DNA of 19,992 nucleotides. It comes from CAZZKE01 sp964655005 (lineage in GTDB: Bacteria > Pseudomonadota > Alphaproteobacteria > Rhodospirillales > JABHCV01). Below the pieces are notes generated by a model. It saw only the letters and a program-made list of their open reading frames with translations. It did no database searches and was not told the origin of the DNA. Below, piece after piece: positions 8,123 through 14,746 of the stretch (position 1 is its first letter; each line of letters begins with the position of its first letter). Location of the stretch: positions 1 to 19,992 of the forward strand of contig CAZZKE010000058.1 of assembly GCA_964655005.1 (NCBI GenBank). The letters run 5' to 3'. A program made the translations under genes and the position numbers.

Positions 8123-9088
8123 ATGTACCAAGCGTTTTACGGGTTGAAGGAAAAACCGTTTTCGATTCAACCCGACCCGGACTACCTGTATTGGGGGCGG
8201 GCGCATTCCATGGCCTTCGCCATGCTGGAATATGGCATTATGAACCGGGCCGGCTTTACCGTAATCACCGGCGAAATCGGTTGCGGCAAGACGACCCTGA
8301 TCAGGCACCTGCTGAACAAGCTGGACGATAACGTTACCGTCGGCCTGGTTTCCAATACCCAGGAAAATAACGGGGAGCTCCTGCAATGGGTGCTGATGGC
8401 CTTCGGCCAACCCTTCGAGGACAAGGCCCATGTCGCCCTGTACGATCAGTTGCACAAATTTCTGATTGATGAATACGGCAACGGTCGCCGGACCATACTG
8501 ATTGTCGACGAGGCGCAGAACCTGGGTCCCAAATCGCTCGAAGAACTGCGCATGCTGTCTAACATCAACGCCGACAAGGACCAGCTTCTGCAATTGGTGC
8601 TGGTCGGTCAACCACAACTAAAAGATTTATTGCAAAGCCCGGAGCTGGCCCAATTCGCCCAACGCATCGCATCTGATTTCCACCTGCGAACACTATCCAA
8701 AGACGAGGTCGAGGATTACATCCACCACCGCATCAAGATTGCCGGATGCGACAGGCAGGTTTTCTCCGGCGCCGCCTGCAAAAAGGTTTTCGATGCCAGT
8801 CGGGGCGTCCCGCGGCTTATCAACATCATCTGCGATACTTCTCTGGTTTATGGATTTTCCGGCGGCATGGCGGAAATAACCGGGAAGATCGTCGAGGATG
8901 TGGTCCGGGATAAGTCGGAATACGGGATTTTTTCCTTTAACGGCCCCCGACCGGTCGAAAACGGCGCGACCGGTCGCGAACCCAAGAAATTCGAGGTGTC
9001 CGATGGTACCGACAGCCCGGCCCTGATAATCCGCGACAAGGAATTGGCGAAATACATCTTTTCCAAAGTCATCGACTCGGCTAAATAA
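8123..9088 (+). CDS. Exosortase-locus AAA ATPase (ExeA/GspA-like, PEP-CTERM associated)
   Basis: Cytoplasmic ATPase resembling ExeA of type II secretion, of the subfamily found beside exosortases in PEP-CTERM loci (pepcterm_ATPase type). It probably powers or controls assembly of the export apparatus. It has 321 residues. The N-terminal YGLKEKPFSIQPDPDYLYWG (6-25) is the family hallmark. Walker A is GEIGCGKTT (50-58), Walker B with the following glutamate is TILIVDEAQ (124-132), and sensor GQPQL is at 162-166. AGGTGAG precedes the ATG. It follows the TPR gene after 68 nt, so the two are likely co-transcribed. The C-terminal 60 residues are low in recognisable motifs. Confidence 0.92.
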   Translation: MYQAFYGLKEKPFSIQPDPDYLYWGRAHSMAFAMLEYGIMNRAGFTVITGEIGCGKTTLIRHLLNKLDDNVTVGLVSNTQENNGELLQWVLMAFGQPFEDKAHVALYDQLHKFLIDEYGNGRRTILIVDEAQNLGPKSLEELRMLSNINADKDQLLQLVLVGQPQLKDLLQSPELAQFAQRIASDFHLRTLSKDEVEDYIHHRIKIAGCDRQVFSGAACKKVFDASRGVPRLINIICDTSLVYGFSGGMAEITGKIVEDVVRDKSEYGIFSFNGPRPVENGATGREPKKFEVSDGTDSPALIIRDKELAKYIFSKVIDSAK

Positions 9089-9210
9089 GCGTTTCCCGGT
9101 TGGGACGGCTTCGCCTTGATTCTGCCGCTTTCTGCCAGGTTTGTTGTCAGGAAACCCGGCAAATATGCGGCATGACGCACCAGGGAGATATCAATTTCCG
9201 GCCAGCTGTT

Positions 9211-9237
9211 TGAGATCATTGAGATCATTGAGATAAT
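9211..9237. repeat. Three tandem 9-bp units
   Basis: TGAGATCAT (9211-9219), TGAGATCAT (9220-9228) and TGAGATAAT (9229-9237) stand head to tail; the third unit has one change. This may be a simple slippage repeat or a set of adjacent binding sites. It lies just before the A-tract segment. Confidence 0.85.
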
Positions 9238-9280
9238 TCGGCTGGACGCGCAAAAAAAATAATTTGAAAAAAATAGCGAG

Positions 9281-9327
9281 TTGTCAGGAACCTGTCAGGT
9301 ACAGCGGGTACATTGTCAATTGTCGGT
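9281..9327. promoter_or_regulatory. Cluster of TGTC boxes
   Basis: TGTCAGG occurs at 9282-9288 and 9293-9299, 11 bp apart (about one helical turn). TGTCAAT (9314-9320) and TGTCGGT (9321-9327) follow. The first copy is part of a 10-mer, TTGTCAGGAA, also found at 9144-9153. Repeated, helically phased short boxes upstream of a gene suggest a regulator site; the regulator is unknown. Confidence 0.35.
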
Positions 9328-9489
9328 GCATCCCTAAGGCAGGAATATGCTGACAAGGCGGTGGATTTCGGGATATCAGTTCCCAGTTGAAACCGGAGGC
9401 GGGTGTTTTGATGGTTTTCGGAGCCGGGTTACAAGGGCTTTGAATTCAGGGCATTCGAAATTGAACGGCGGGCCGGCGACTGTTTAGTC

Positions 9490-9510
9490 CGGCTCGGTGG
9501 ACCGAGACCG
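9490..9510 (+). other. Leader hairpin before the VPLPA-CTERM gene
   Basis: CGG + CTCGG (9490-9497) pairs with CCGAG + CCG (9502-9510, one bulged A at 9507) around a TGGA loop. It ends about 65 nt before the start codon, so it would sit in the 5' leader and could stabilise the message. No T-run follows. Confidence 0.35.
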
Positions 9511-9575
9511 TGTAGGCCAGCGCGTTTTAGTTTTGAATGGCTGTGAGACATGACGATTTTTTTAGTGAGGGAGAT

Positions 9576-10091
9576 ATGAAGATGTTTAACAAGATTCTTT
9601 CTACGGTAAGCGTGGCGGTTGTTTCCGCCATGGTGCTGGTCGGCGGCAGTACGGCGCCGAAGGCCGCGACCTTTATCCCCACAGGGGCCGATACACCTTT
9701 GGCAGATGGTGGAACCTACAATCTTATCCCGAATGACAACCCGTATGGAGTGACGGTCAATCTTACCTCGGGTGAGGTTTTTTCGCATTCATACAACTTT
9801 AATATTATGGGCGGTATTATGGGCGGTCTGGCCGTTAAGTGGCAGATTGACAACTCGGCGGATACTCCGGGCAATTTCGGCATCGCNNNNNNNNNNNNNN
9901 NNNNNNNNNNNNNNNNNNNNNNNNNNNNNNNNNNNNNNNNNNNNNNNNNNNNNNNNNNNNNNNNNNNNNNNNNNNNNNNNNNNNNNGCCGTGCCGCTGCC
10001 GCCCGCGGCGCTGCTGTTCGGTACCGCCCTGTTCGGCATCGGCGCCCTGCGTCGCCGGAAAGACAAGAAGGCGATGGACCTGGCCGCTTGA
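9576..10091 (+). CDS. VPLPA-CTERM (PEP-CTERM class) sorting-domain protein, interrupted by an assembly gap
   Basis: Short exported protein carrying a C-terminal exosortase tag. The N-terminus is a signal peptide (hydrophobic VAVVSAMVLVGG, likely cleavage after APKAA, about residue 31), followed by a small glycine- and threonine-rich mature part. After the gap the frame ends with the tripartite tag: VPLPPA motif, hydrophobic ALLFGTALFGIGAL helix, then basic RRRKDKK. This is the VPLPA variant of PEP-CTERM. The start at 9576 (or ATG 9582) follows GAGGGAG (9567-9573); an upstream extension in frame is unlikely. The 100 N are a placeholder, so the true length and the continuity of the two halves are unproven. 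It has its own terminator and is likely transcribed alone. Confidence 0.8.
   Translation: MKMFNKILSTVSVAVVSAMVLVGGSTAPKAATFIPTGADTPLADGGTYNLIPNDNPYGVTVNLTSGEVFSHSYNFNIMGGIMGGLAVKWQIDNSADTPGNFGIXXXXXXXXXXXXXXXXXXXXXXXXXXXXXXXXXXAVPLPPAALLFGTALFGIGALRRRKDKKAMDLAA
9887..9986. other. Assembly gap of exactly 100 N
   Basis: The run is 100 bases, a conventional placeholder for a gap of unknown size. The flanking sequence stays in one frame, which may be chance. Both sides read as one PEP-CTERM type gene, but a join between two paralogues cannot be ruled out. Confidence 0.97.
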
Positions 10092-10121
10092 GGCAACCCA
10101 TCGTCAGGGATCAGAGCCTTC

Positions 10122-10150
10122 TTGTAACTGATTGTTAATGCAAGTAGACT
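10122..10150 (+). promoter_or_regulatory. Candidate promoter for the export operon, placed just before a terminator
   Basis: TTGTAA (10122-10127) and TAGACT (10145-10150) are 17 bp apart, each matching the sigma-70 consensus at 4 of 6 positions. A transcript would start near 10157 and run straight into the terminator at 10168-10200. A small hairpin, CTTGGG/CCCGAG (10151-10165), lies between. If active, this would form an attenuated leader for the export operon; otherwise it is a chance match in the 3' region of the preceding gene. Confidence 0.3.
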
Positions 10151-10167
10151 CTTGGGTAACCCGAGAT

Positions 10168-10200
10168 AAAATGAGGGGGCTTGTCCCCCTCATTTTTTTT
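10168..10200 (+). terminator. Strong intrinsic terminator
   Basis: AAAATGAGGGGG (10168-10179) pairs perfectly with CCCCCTCATTTT (10185-10196) around a CTTGT loop, and T runs from 10193 to 10200. It ends the VPLPA-CTERM transcript and stands 42 nt before the export gene. Confidence 0.93.
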
Positions 10201-10242
10201 ACCCGGGTCAGGTGTCCGTCAAACAAGGATGGGAGAACGAAA

Positions 10243-10803
10243 ATGACTAAGCGGCTTGTGTGGGTTTTATTAGCGGTTCTGCTCGTCATTCCGGTTACGG
10301 TGAAGGCGGGTGAAGACGAAGGCTATACACTGAACCCCGGCGATCAGTTGCAGATATCCGTGTGGCGCGAAGATACCCTGAGCCAGGGCGTGGTGGTGCT
10401 GCCGGACGGCAATATTACCTTTCCCCTGGCGGGGCGCATCAAGGTAGCCGGGTTGACCAGTCTGCAGGCGGAAAAAGTCCTGATCAAGAAACTGGCGAAA
10501 TTTATCGCCGATCCCGTCGTCACGGTGCAGGTGGTTTCCGTCGGCGGCAATCGTATCTACGTTATAGGCAAGGTCAATCAACCGGGGACTTATGTGCTGG
10601 ACGCCCCGACCAACATCACCCAGGCGCTGAGCCTGGCCGGCGGACTGGACCGCTTCGCCGAGGAAGACGAAATTAAAATCCTGCGCGGTTATGGCGAATC
10701 GGCGAAATATATTCCGTTCGATTATAATGATCTTTTATCCGGAAAGAATGGCATCGGGGCAACACTTTTGCTACAAGCAGGGGATGTGGTCATCGTACCT
10801 TAA
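10243..10803 (+). CDS. Exosortase-locus polysaccharide export protein (Wza family)
   Basis: Periplasm/outer-membrane export protein of the Wza/polysaccharide-export family, the small PEP-CTERM-associated type. It has 186 residues, about half the length of Wza. The signal peptide is MTKRLVWVLLAVLLVIPVTV with likely cleavage after VKA (residue 22). There is no cysteine anywhere, so unlike Wza it is not a lipoprotein. The poly-export domain begins GYTLNPGDQLQISVW (27-41). An SLBB-type segment has RIYVIGKVNQPGTYVL (104-119) and ITQALSLAGGL (125-135). I chose ATG 10243 because GGGAG stands 7 nt before it and the signal peptide begins there; the longer in-frame start would lie upstream of the terminator. 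The outer-membrane protein gene follows after 13 nt. Confidence 0.92.
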   Translation: MTKRLVWVLLAVLLVIPVTVKAGEDEGYTLNPGDQLQISVWREDTLSQGVVVLPDGNITFPLAGRIKVAGLTSLQAEKVLIKKLAKFIADPVVTVQVVSVGGNRIYVIGKVNQPGTYVLDAPTNITQALSLAGGLDRFAEEDEIKILRGYGESAKYIPFDYNDLLSGKNGIGATLLLQAGDVVIVP

Positions 10804-10816
10804 GGACGTCCCGCTG

Positions 10817-11998
10817 ATGACAGTCTCAAATCGCGAAAAGTCCTGTACCCGTTGGCCCGGACGGTCACGGCGGGGGATGCTGCGTGTCGGACTGACCGTC
10901 GCGGCGGGCATTTTTCCGGCGGCGGCTTTCGGGGGGCAGTGGACCGCCAACTACAGTTCACTGGTGAGCGCCACGTATAACGACAATCCATCCCTGGCGA
11001 CGGAAGACAAAAAGGGCCGGACGGATTTTACCGTAAATCGGGCCATCGACGGCGAATACGCCAAGGACCGGTACCGGATAGGCGTTACCGGCCGGGCCAA
11101 TGCGGTGGCTTCCAAAGAAGAAATAGCCAACAGAATTTTCTCGGCCGATCAGGTCCGCTATAACCTGGACGTCAATGGCGAATATGATTTCGATACCTCG
11201 GTTATCGCGGCGGCTTTCGGATTGGGGTTCGATACGGTGCAAAATACCGAATTCGCGGATACCGGAAACCTGGCCAGTGACGCGACGCGGACGGATGTAA
11301 AAGCCAGCCTTAGTTATAACCGGCAATTGAACGAGCGATGGAACCTGAACGCCTCGGACAATATCAGCGTGGTCAGCTTTTCCGGCGGTAATTCTATCGG
11401 CAGCACCAACAATTCACTCCTGATCGGGCTCGGCCATGCCTATAGCGAGCGGCTGACCATCACCCCCAGCATCGGTTATTCCCGGTTCGAACCGGATTCG
11501 AAGCTGTCCAAGCCTTCCAATACCATCCGCCTGCAGGTCGGCGGGGATTATGAACTTTCCGAAATCGACCGCCTGGGGGCCACCCTTGGCGTGCTGCGGA
11601 CCGATGGTAATCTGGGCTGGTCGGCGCTGTTCGATTACAGCCAGGAGGTTCTCGAGGGGCTGGTCGCCAGCGCCAACGTCAACCGGGATAATATCCCCAG
11701 CAGCGATGGCAATATCAGGCAGTCGACGGGCTTTGGCGGCGGGGTTACGTATCAATTGACGGAAATGACCCGGGTCGGCTTCGTCGCCAACTGGAGAGTC
11801 AGCTCCCAGGTTGGCGCTACCGGGTCGGCCGATACCACGCAGCTAACCATGACCCCATCCATAAACTGGACGCTAAACGAAGAATGGCGGGCCAGCCTTA
11901 ATATGCAAAACAGAAGGCAGAAGCAGCCGACCGACGGTACGGCGACTTCCCGCAGCATGACCTTTACGCTGGATTACAACCTGCCTTTAGAACGATAA
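10817..11998 (+). CDS. PEP-CTERM-system-associated outer-membrane beta-barrel protein (TIGR03016-like)
   Basis: A 393-residue exported protein of the type usually found between the export and chain-length genes in exosortase loci; probably the outer-membrane pore partner, though the role is unproven. The N-terminus has a basic stretch (RSRRG) and a hydrophobic core (GLTVAAGIFPAAAFG), consistent with a signal peptide. The rest alternates polar and hydrophobic residues with aromatic ends, for example YSSLVSATYNDNPSL and MTFTLDYNLPL, as expected for beta strands. ATG 10817 is preceded by AAGGAC (10802-10807), which overlaps the stop of the export gene. Family naming rests on context plus pattern, not on a catalytic motif. 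Confidence 0.82.
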   Translation: MTVSNREKSCTRWPGRSRRGMLRVGLTVAAGIFPAAAFGGQWTANYSSLVSATYNDNPSLATEDKKGRTDFTVNRAIDGEYAKDRYRIGVTGRANAVASKEEIANRIFSADQVRYNLDVNGEYDFDTSVIAAAFGLGFDTVQNTEFADTGNLASDATRTDVKASLSYNRQLNERWNLNASDNISVVSFSGGNSIGSTNNSLLIGLGHAYSERLTITPSIGYSRFEPDSKLSKPSNTIRLQVGGDYELSEIDRLGATLGVLRTDGNLGWSALFDYSQEVLEGLVASANVNRDNIPSSDGNIRQSTGFGGGVTYQLTEMTRVGFVANWRVSSQVGATGSADTTQLTMTPSINWTLNEEWRASLNMQNRRQKQPTDGTATSRSMTFTLDYNLPLER

Positions 11999-12010
11999 GC
12001 ATGAACGCCC

Positions 12011-13801
12011 ATGGAATCTGAATTTCACCTGAGCGAATATATCGCTATTCTTAAACGGCGCTATATCTATATGATTTTGCCGTTCCTCGTCGTCCTCGGC
12101 GGCAGCGTCGCCGTCGCTATCCTGATGCCGCCGGTGTATGAGTCCTCGGGCACCATTCTTATTGAATCGCCGCAAATACCCGATGAAATGATCCGCTCCA
12201 CGGTGACCACGGCGGCCAGCGAACGCATCGAGATCATCAAGCAGCGGGTTATGACACGGGCCAATCTTTATCGTATCGCCGAGAAATTTAATATTTTCAG
12301 GGATGATAAAGAGGTCGATTCGACGACCAAGGCGGTCGAAAAAATGCGCGAGATGGCGGTTGTCCAGTTCATCAATACGGATGGCGGAAGGAAGCGCCGC
12401 GGCGTAACGGCGATCGCCTTCAAGGTTTCGTTCGAGCACCGGCGGGCGGAAATCGCGGTAAGGGTGGCCAACGAACTGGTTACCCTTTTTCTTGACGAAA
12501 ATGTCAAGTCACGTACGGAAAGGGCAGGAGAAACGACGGCGTTCCTGAGCCAGGAGTCTGAAAAGCTCGAAAAAAGTCTCCAGAAAATTGAAGACGGCAT
12601 CGCCAACTACAAGCAGGAACACAGCACGGCCCTGCCGGAGAATCTGGACCTTCGCCTGCAGATACGGGACCGTTCGGAATCCGAATACAAGGAACTGGAC
12701 CGGGAAATCAAGGCGTTGCTTGAAGAAAAACGATTCCTTGAGATCGAAATAGCCGGCCTGAAAGCGGGATACCGGACCAAACTGACCGCCTTTGAAATTC
12801 CCCAAAAAGACGAGCCCCGGTCGTTGTCGCAACCGGGCCGGCAAGGCGCGGTCAGCGACCTTGTACGCCTGAAGGCGGAACTGATTGAAAAGTCCGCAGT
12901 CTATGGTCCGTCTCACCCGGACGTGAAAACGCTTAAAAGAAAGGTCGCCGCACTGGAAAAGGAAGAAGGCGTGACCGGCGAACGGGACGTTCTGGAACAG
13001 AATCTAAGCGATCTCGAGGCGCAACTTTCCCAGATCAGGCAGCGCTATGGCGAGTCTCATCCCGATGTCAGGCGGTTGGTCAAGGCGGTTGAGGGCGCCC
13101 GGGCCAAGCTGCAGGGCTTGCCCAAGGATCCCGTGAAAGAGCCGGTGAATACGGCCCAACCTGAAAAGCCGAAGGCGAAGACCATAAACCCGATCATGGC
13201 GACGGTGCAGGCCAAGCTGGCCTCGGCAAACTCTCGCATTGAATCGATGAAACAGCAGAAGAAACAGCTAAAGGCCAAAGTAGCCGAAATCGAGACCATG
13301 ATTATCCAGACGCCGCAGGTAGAGCGGGCCTTGAAGGTGCTTAATCGGGATTATGATAACGCCCAGAGAAGGTACAACGAGATCCACGCCAAACTGATGC
13401 AGGCGGAGCTATCCAAAAGTCTGGAGGAAGAACGCAAGGCGGAGCGGTTTGTCCTGCTTGAACCGCCGGTCATGCCGGAAGAGCCGGTCAGGCCCAATCG
13501 CAAGAAGATGATGGCCCTTGGTTTTGCGCTGTCACTGGCCGCCGGCGGCGGCGGAATATTCCTGGTCGAAATGATCGACGGCAGCATTCGGGGCTCCGCC
13601 AGCCTTGCGGCGGTGACCAAACTGCAACCGCTGGCGTCCATTCCCTATATCGTCACGACCAGGGAGGCGCGGCGAAGGAAACGGATCAAGGTGGTGCTGG
13701 CCCTGGTCCTGATAATGGTTGTGGTGGCCGTGCTGGCCGCGATTCACTTCTACTACATGCCGCTGGATATCGCGTTTTATAAGGCTTTGGCCCGCTTCTG
13801 A
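12011..13801 (+). CDS. Exosortase-locus chain-length determinant (Wzz/GumC-like)
   Basis: Inner-membrane polysaccharide co-polymerase that sets chain length together with the kinase encoded next. It has 596 residues. The Wzz domain starts with FHLSEYIAILKRRYIYM and a first membrane helix (about 19-39). A long periplasmic coiled-coil region follows (about 165-470), then the proline-rich PPVMPEEPVRPNRKK (485-499) and a second helix (500-519). A third hydrophobic helix (about 560-578) follows RRRKR. The motif YGxSHPDV occurs twice (298-305, 346-353), 48 residues apart, within related coiled-coil units. No kinase domain is fused; it is the next gene. It starts 12 nt after the barrel gene. The ATG at 12001 in another frame is closed after six codons. 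Confidence 0.92.
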   Translation: MESEFHLSEYIAILKRRYIYMILPFLVVLGGSVAVAILMPPVYESSGTILIESPQIPDEMIRSTVTTAASERIEIIKQRVMTRANLYRIAEKFNIFRDDKEVDSTTKAVEKMREMAVVQFINTDGGRKRRGVTAIAFKVSFEHRRAEIAVRVANELVTLFLDENVKSRTERAGETTAFLSQESEKLEKSLQKIEDGIANYKQEHSTALPENLDLRLQIRDRSESEYKELDREIKALLEEKRFLEIEIAGLKAGYRTKLTAFEIPQKDEPRSLSQPGRQGAVSDLVRLKAELIEKSAVYGPSHPDVKTLKRKVAALEKEEGVTGERDVLEQNLSDLEAQLSQIRQRYGESHPDVRRLVKAVEGARAKLQGLPKDPVKEPVNTAQPEKPKAKTINPIMATVQAKLASANSRIESMKQQKKQLKAKVAEIETMIIQTPQVERALKVLNRDYDNAQRRYNEIHAKLMQAELSKSLEEERKAERFVLLEPPVMPEEPVRPNRKKMMALGFALSLAAGGGGIFLVEMIDGSIRGSASLAAVTKLQPLASIPYIVTTREARRRKRIKVVLALVLIMVVVAVLAAIHFYYMPLDIAFYKALARF

Positions 13802-13825
13802 CCGTGCTCGCCGGGGCTCGTGCAC

Positions 13826-13843
13826 AAGGGGCAACTTGCCCTT
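13826..13843 (+). other. Small hairpin between chain-length and kinase genes
   Basis: AAGGG(G)CA pairs with TGCCCTT around an ACT loop, one G bulged. No T-run follows. It lies in the gap if the kinase starts at GTG 13886, as argued there, and could be an mRNA processing or stability element. Confidence 0.35.
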
Positions 13844-13885
13844 AAAATGACTTTATTTGATGGCAGTCTGATCAAGGAGGACGGT

Positions 13886-14704
13886 GTGGAAAGAATCAAG
13901 GAAGCCATCGAAAAGGCCAAGGCCAGCCGCCAGGATGGGCGACGGGTCCCGGCCCGTCCGGCCCGGGCCGGACGGGCCGAAGTCGGTGTCGTGGGTGACG
14001 TTGGAGAAATCACCTATCGGCGTACCAGGGTGGTGCAGCTTGATCCGCTGCATCTGGAAGAACAACGGATTGTATCCTATTCCAAGAACGATCCCAGAAG
14101 CATGAACTTCGACATACTGCGTACCCAGGTTCTGCGCAAGATGCAGGAAAACAAGTGGCGGACCATGGCGATTACCTCGCCGACGCCTGAATGCGGCAAG
14201 ACCGTGGTTAGCATCAATCTGGCGCTCAGTATCGCCCAGCAGACCGAACAAACGGTCCTGCTCGCCGATTTTGACTTGAGAAAGCCGAAGATAGCCGAAT
14301 ACCTTGGGCTGCCGCCGGGGTTATCCCTTATCGATTATCTGGATGAAAAAGCCGAACTGGCCGATGTGTTCGTCAACCCGGGAGTTTCCCGGTTGACCCT
14401 GCTGCCCAATGAATCAGCCATAAAAAACGCCTCGGAAACCCTGACTGCGGCCAGGATGAAAGCGCTGGTTTCAGACATTCGCGACCGATACGAATCGCGC
14501 ATGATTATATTCGACCTGCCGCCGGTTCTGACCACCGACGACGCCATGGCCTTCCTGCCGCAGGTAGATTGCGCCCTGATGGTGGTCGCCAATGGCGCCT
14601 CGACGACATCAGATGTCAAGGAGGCTTCGAGGCTGTTGCAGTCGACAAACCTTCTCGGTGTCGTGCTGAATAAATCGGAAGAAGAAGTCCGTTCCTATTA
14701 TTGA
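13886..14704 (+). CDS. Exosortase-locus tyrosine autokinase (BY-kinase, CpsD/Wzc-C-like)
   Basis: Cytoplasmic bacterial tyrosine kinase that pairs with the chain-length protein to regulate polysaccharide assembly. It has 272 residues from the chosen start. Walker A is SPTPECGKT (98-106), Walker A' LLADFDLRKP (125-134), Walker B MIIFDLPP (206-213). The C-terminus is EVRSYY, so only two tyrosines are available instead of the usual cluster. GTG 13886 is preferred: AAGGAGG (13874-13880) stands 5 nt before it, and the resulting MERIKEAIEKAKA matches the amphipathic N-terminal helix typical of the family. In-frame starts at GTG 13820 and ATG 13847 lack a comparable ribosome site. The linker after that helix (about 22-32) is encoded by a perfect 30-bp palindrome. 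Confidence 0.88.
   Translation: MERIKEAIEKAKASRQDGRRVPARPARAGRAEVGVVGDVGEITYRRTRVVQLDPLHLEEQRIVSYSKNDPRSMNFDILRTQVLRKMQENKWRTMAITSPTPECGKTVVSINLALSIAQQTEQTVLLADFDLRKPKIAEYLGLPPGLSLIDYLDEKAELADVFVNPGVSRLTLLPNESAIKNASETLTAARMKALVSDIRDRYESRMIIFDLPPVLTTDDAMAFLPQVDCALMVVANGASTTSDVKEASRLLQSTNLLGVVLNKSEEEVRSYY
13950..13979. repeat. Perfect 30-bp GC palindrome inside the kinase gene
   Basis: The arm CGGCCCGTCCGGCCC (13950-13964) is followed directly by its exact reverse complement (13965-13979), with no loop; 28 of 30 bases are G or C. The outer bases (13949, 13980) do not pair. It is translated in frame as an Ala/Arg/Pro linker between the N-terminal helix and the kinase core. Confidence 0.97.
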
Positions 14705-14746
14705 TGCCTGCGATGAAATCTCCAGTACTGGATATGGGATGATAAT

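Larger units (their letters stand above)
9089..9575 (+). promoter_or_regulatory. 487-nt non-coding control region upstream of the VPLPA-CTERM gene
   Basis: No convincing gene lies here on either strand. It holds: TTGTCAGGAA twice (9144-9153, 9281-9290); three 9-bp tandem units (9211-9237); A-tracts of 8 and 7 (9252-9259, 9267-9273); a cluster of TGTC boxes (9282-9326); and a leader hairpin (9490-9510). I looked for a sigma-54 GG-N10-GC element, since PEP-CTERM genes in some bacteria are RpoN/PrsR controlled, and found only 9-bp-spaced near misses. No good sigma-70 pair was found either. Its size and repeat content suggest a regulated promoter for the following gene. Confidence 0.5.

Noticed and set aside
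8848..9228. Minus-strand frame of 126 codons reaching into the control region
   Set aside because: Two thirds is antisense to the ATPase gene and its beginning simply translates the 9-bp tandem repeat; no domain or ribosome site.
9089..9575. Sigma-54 promoter upstream of the sorting-tag gene
   Set aside because: Only GG-N9-GC near misses were seen (for example around 9337-9350 and 9426-9438); the required N10 spacing with TGGCAC/TTGC context is absent.
10132..10242. Upstream extension of the export protein reading frame
   Set aside because: It would begin before the terminator and remove the signal peptide from the N-terminus; ATG 10243 has the ribosome site and signal.
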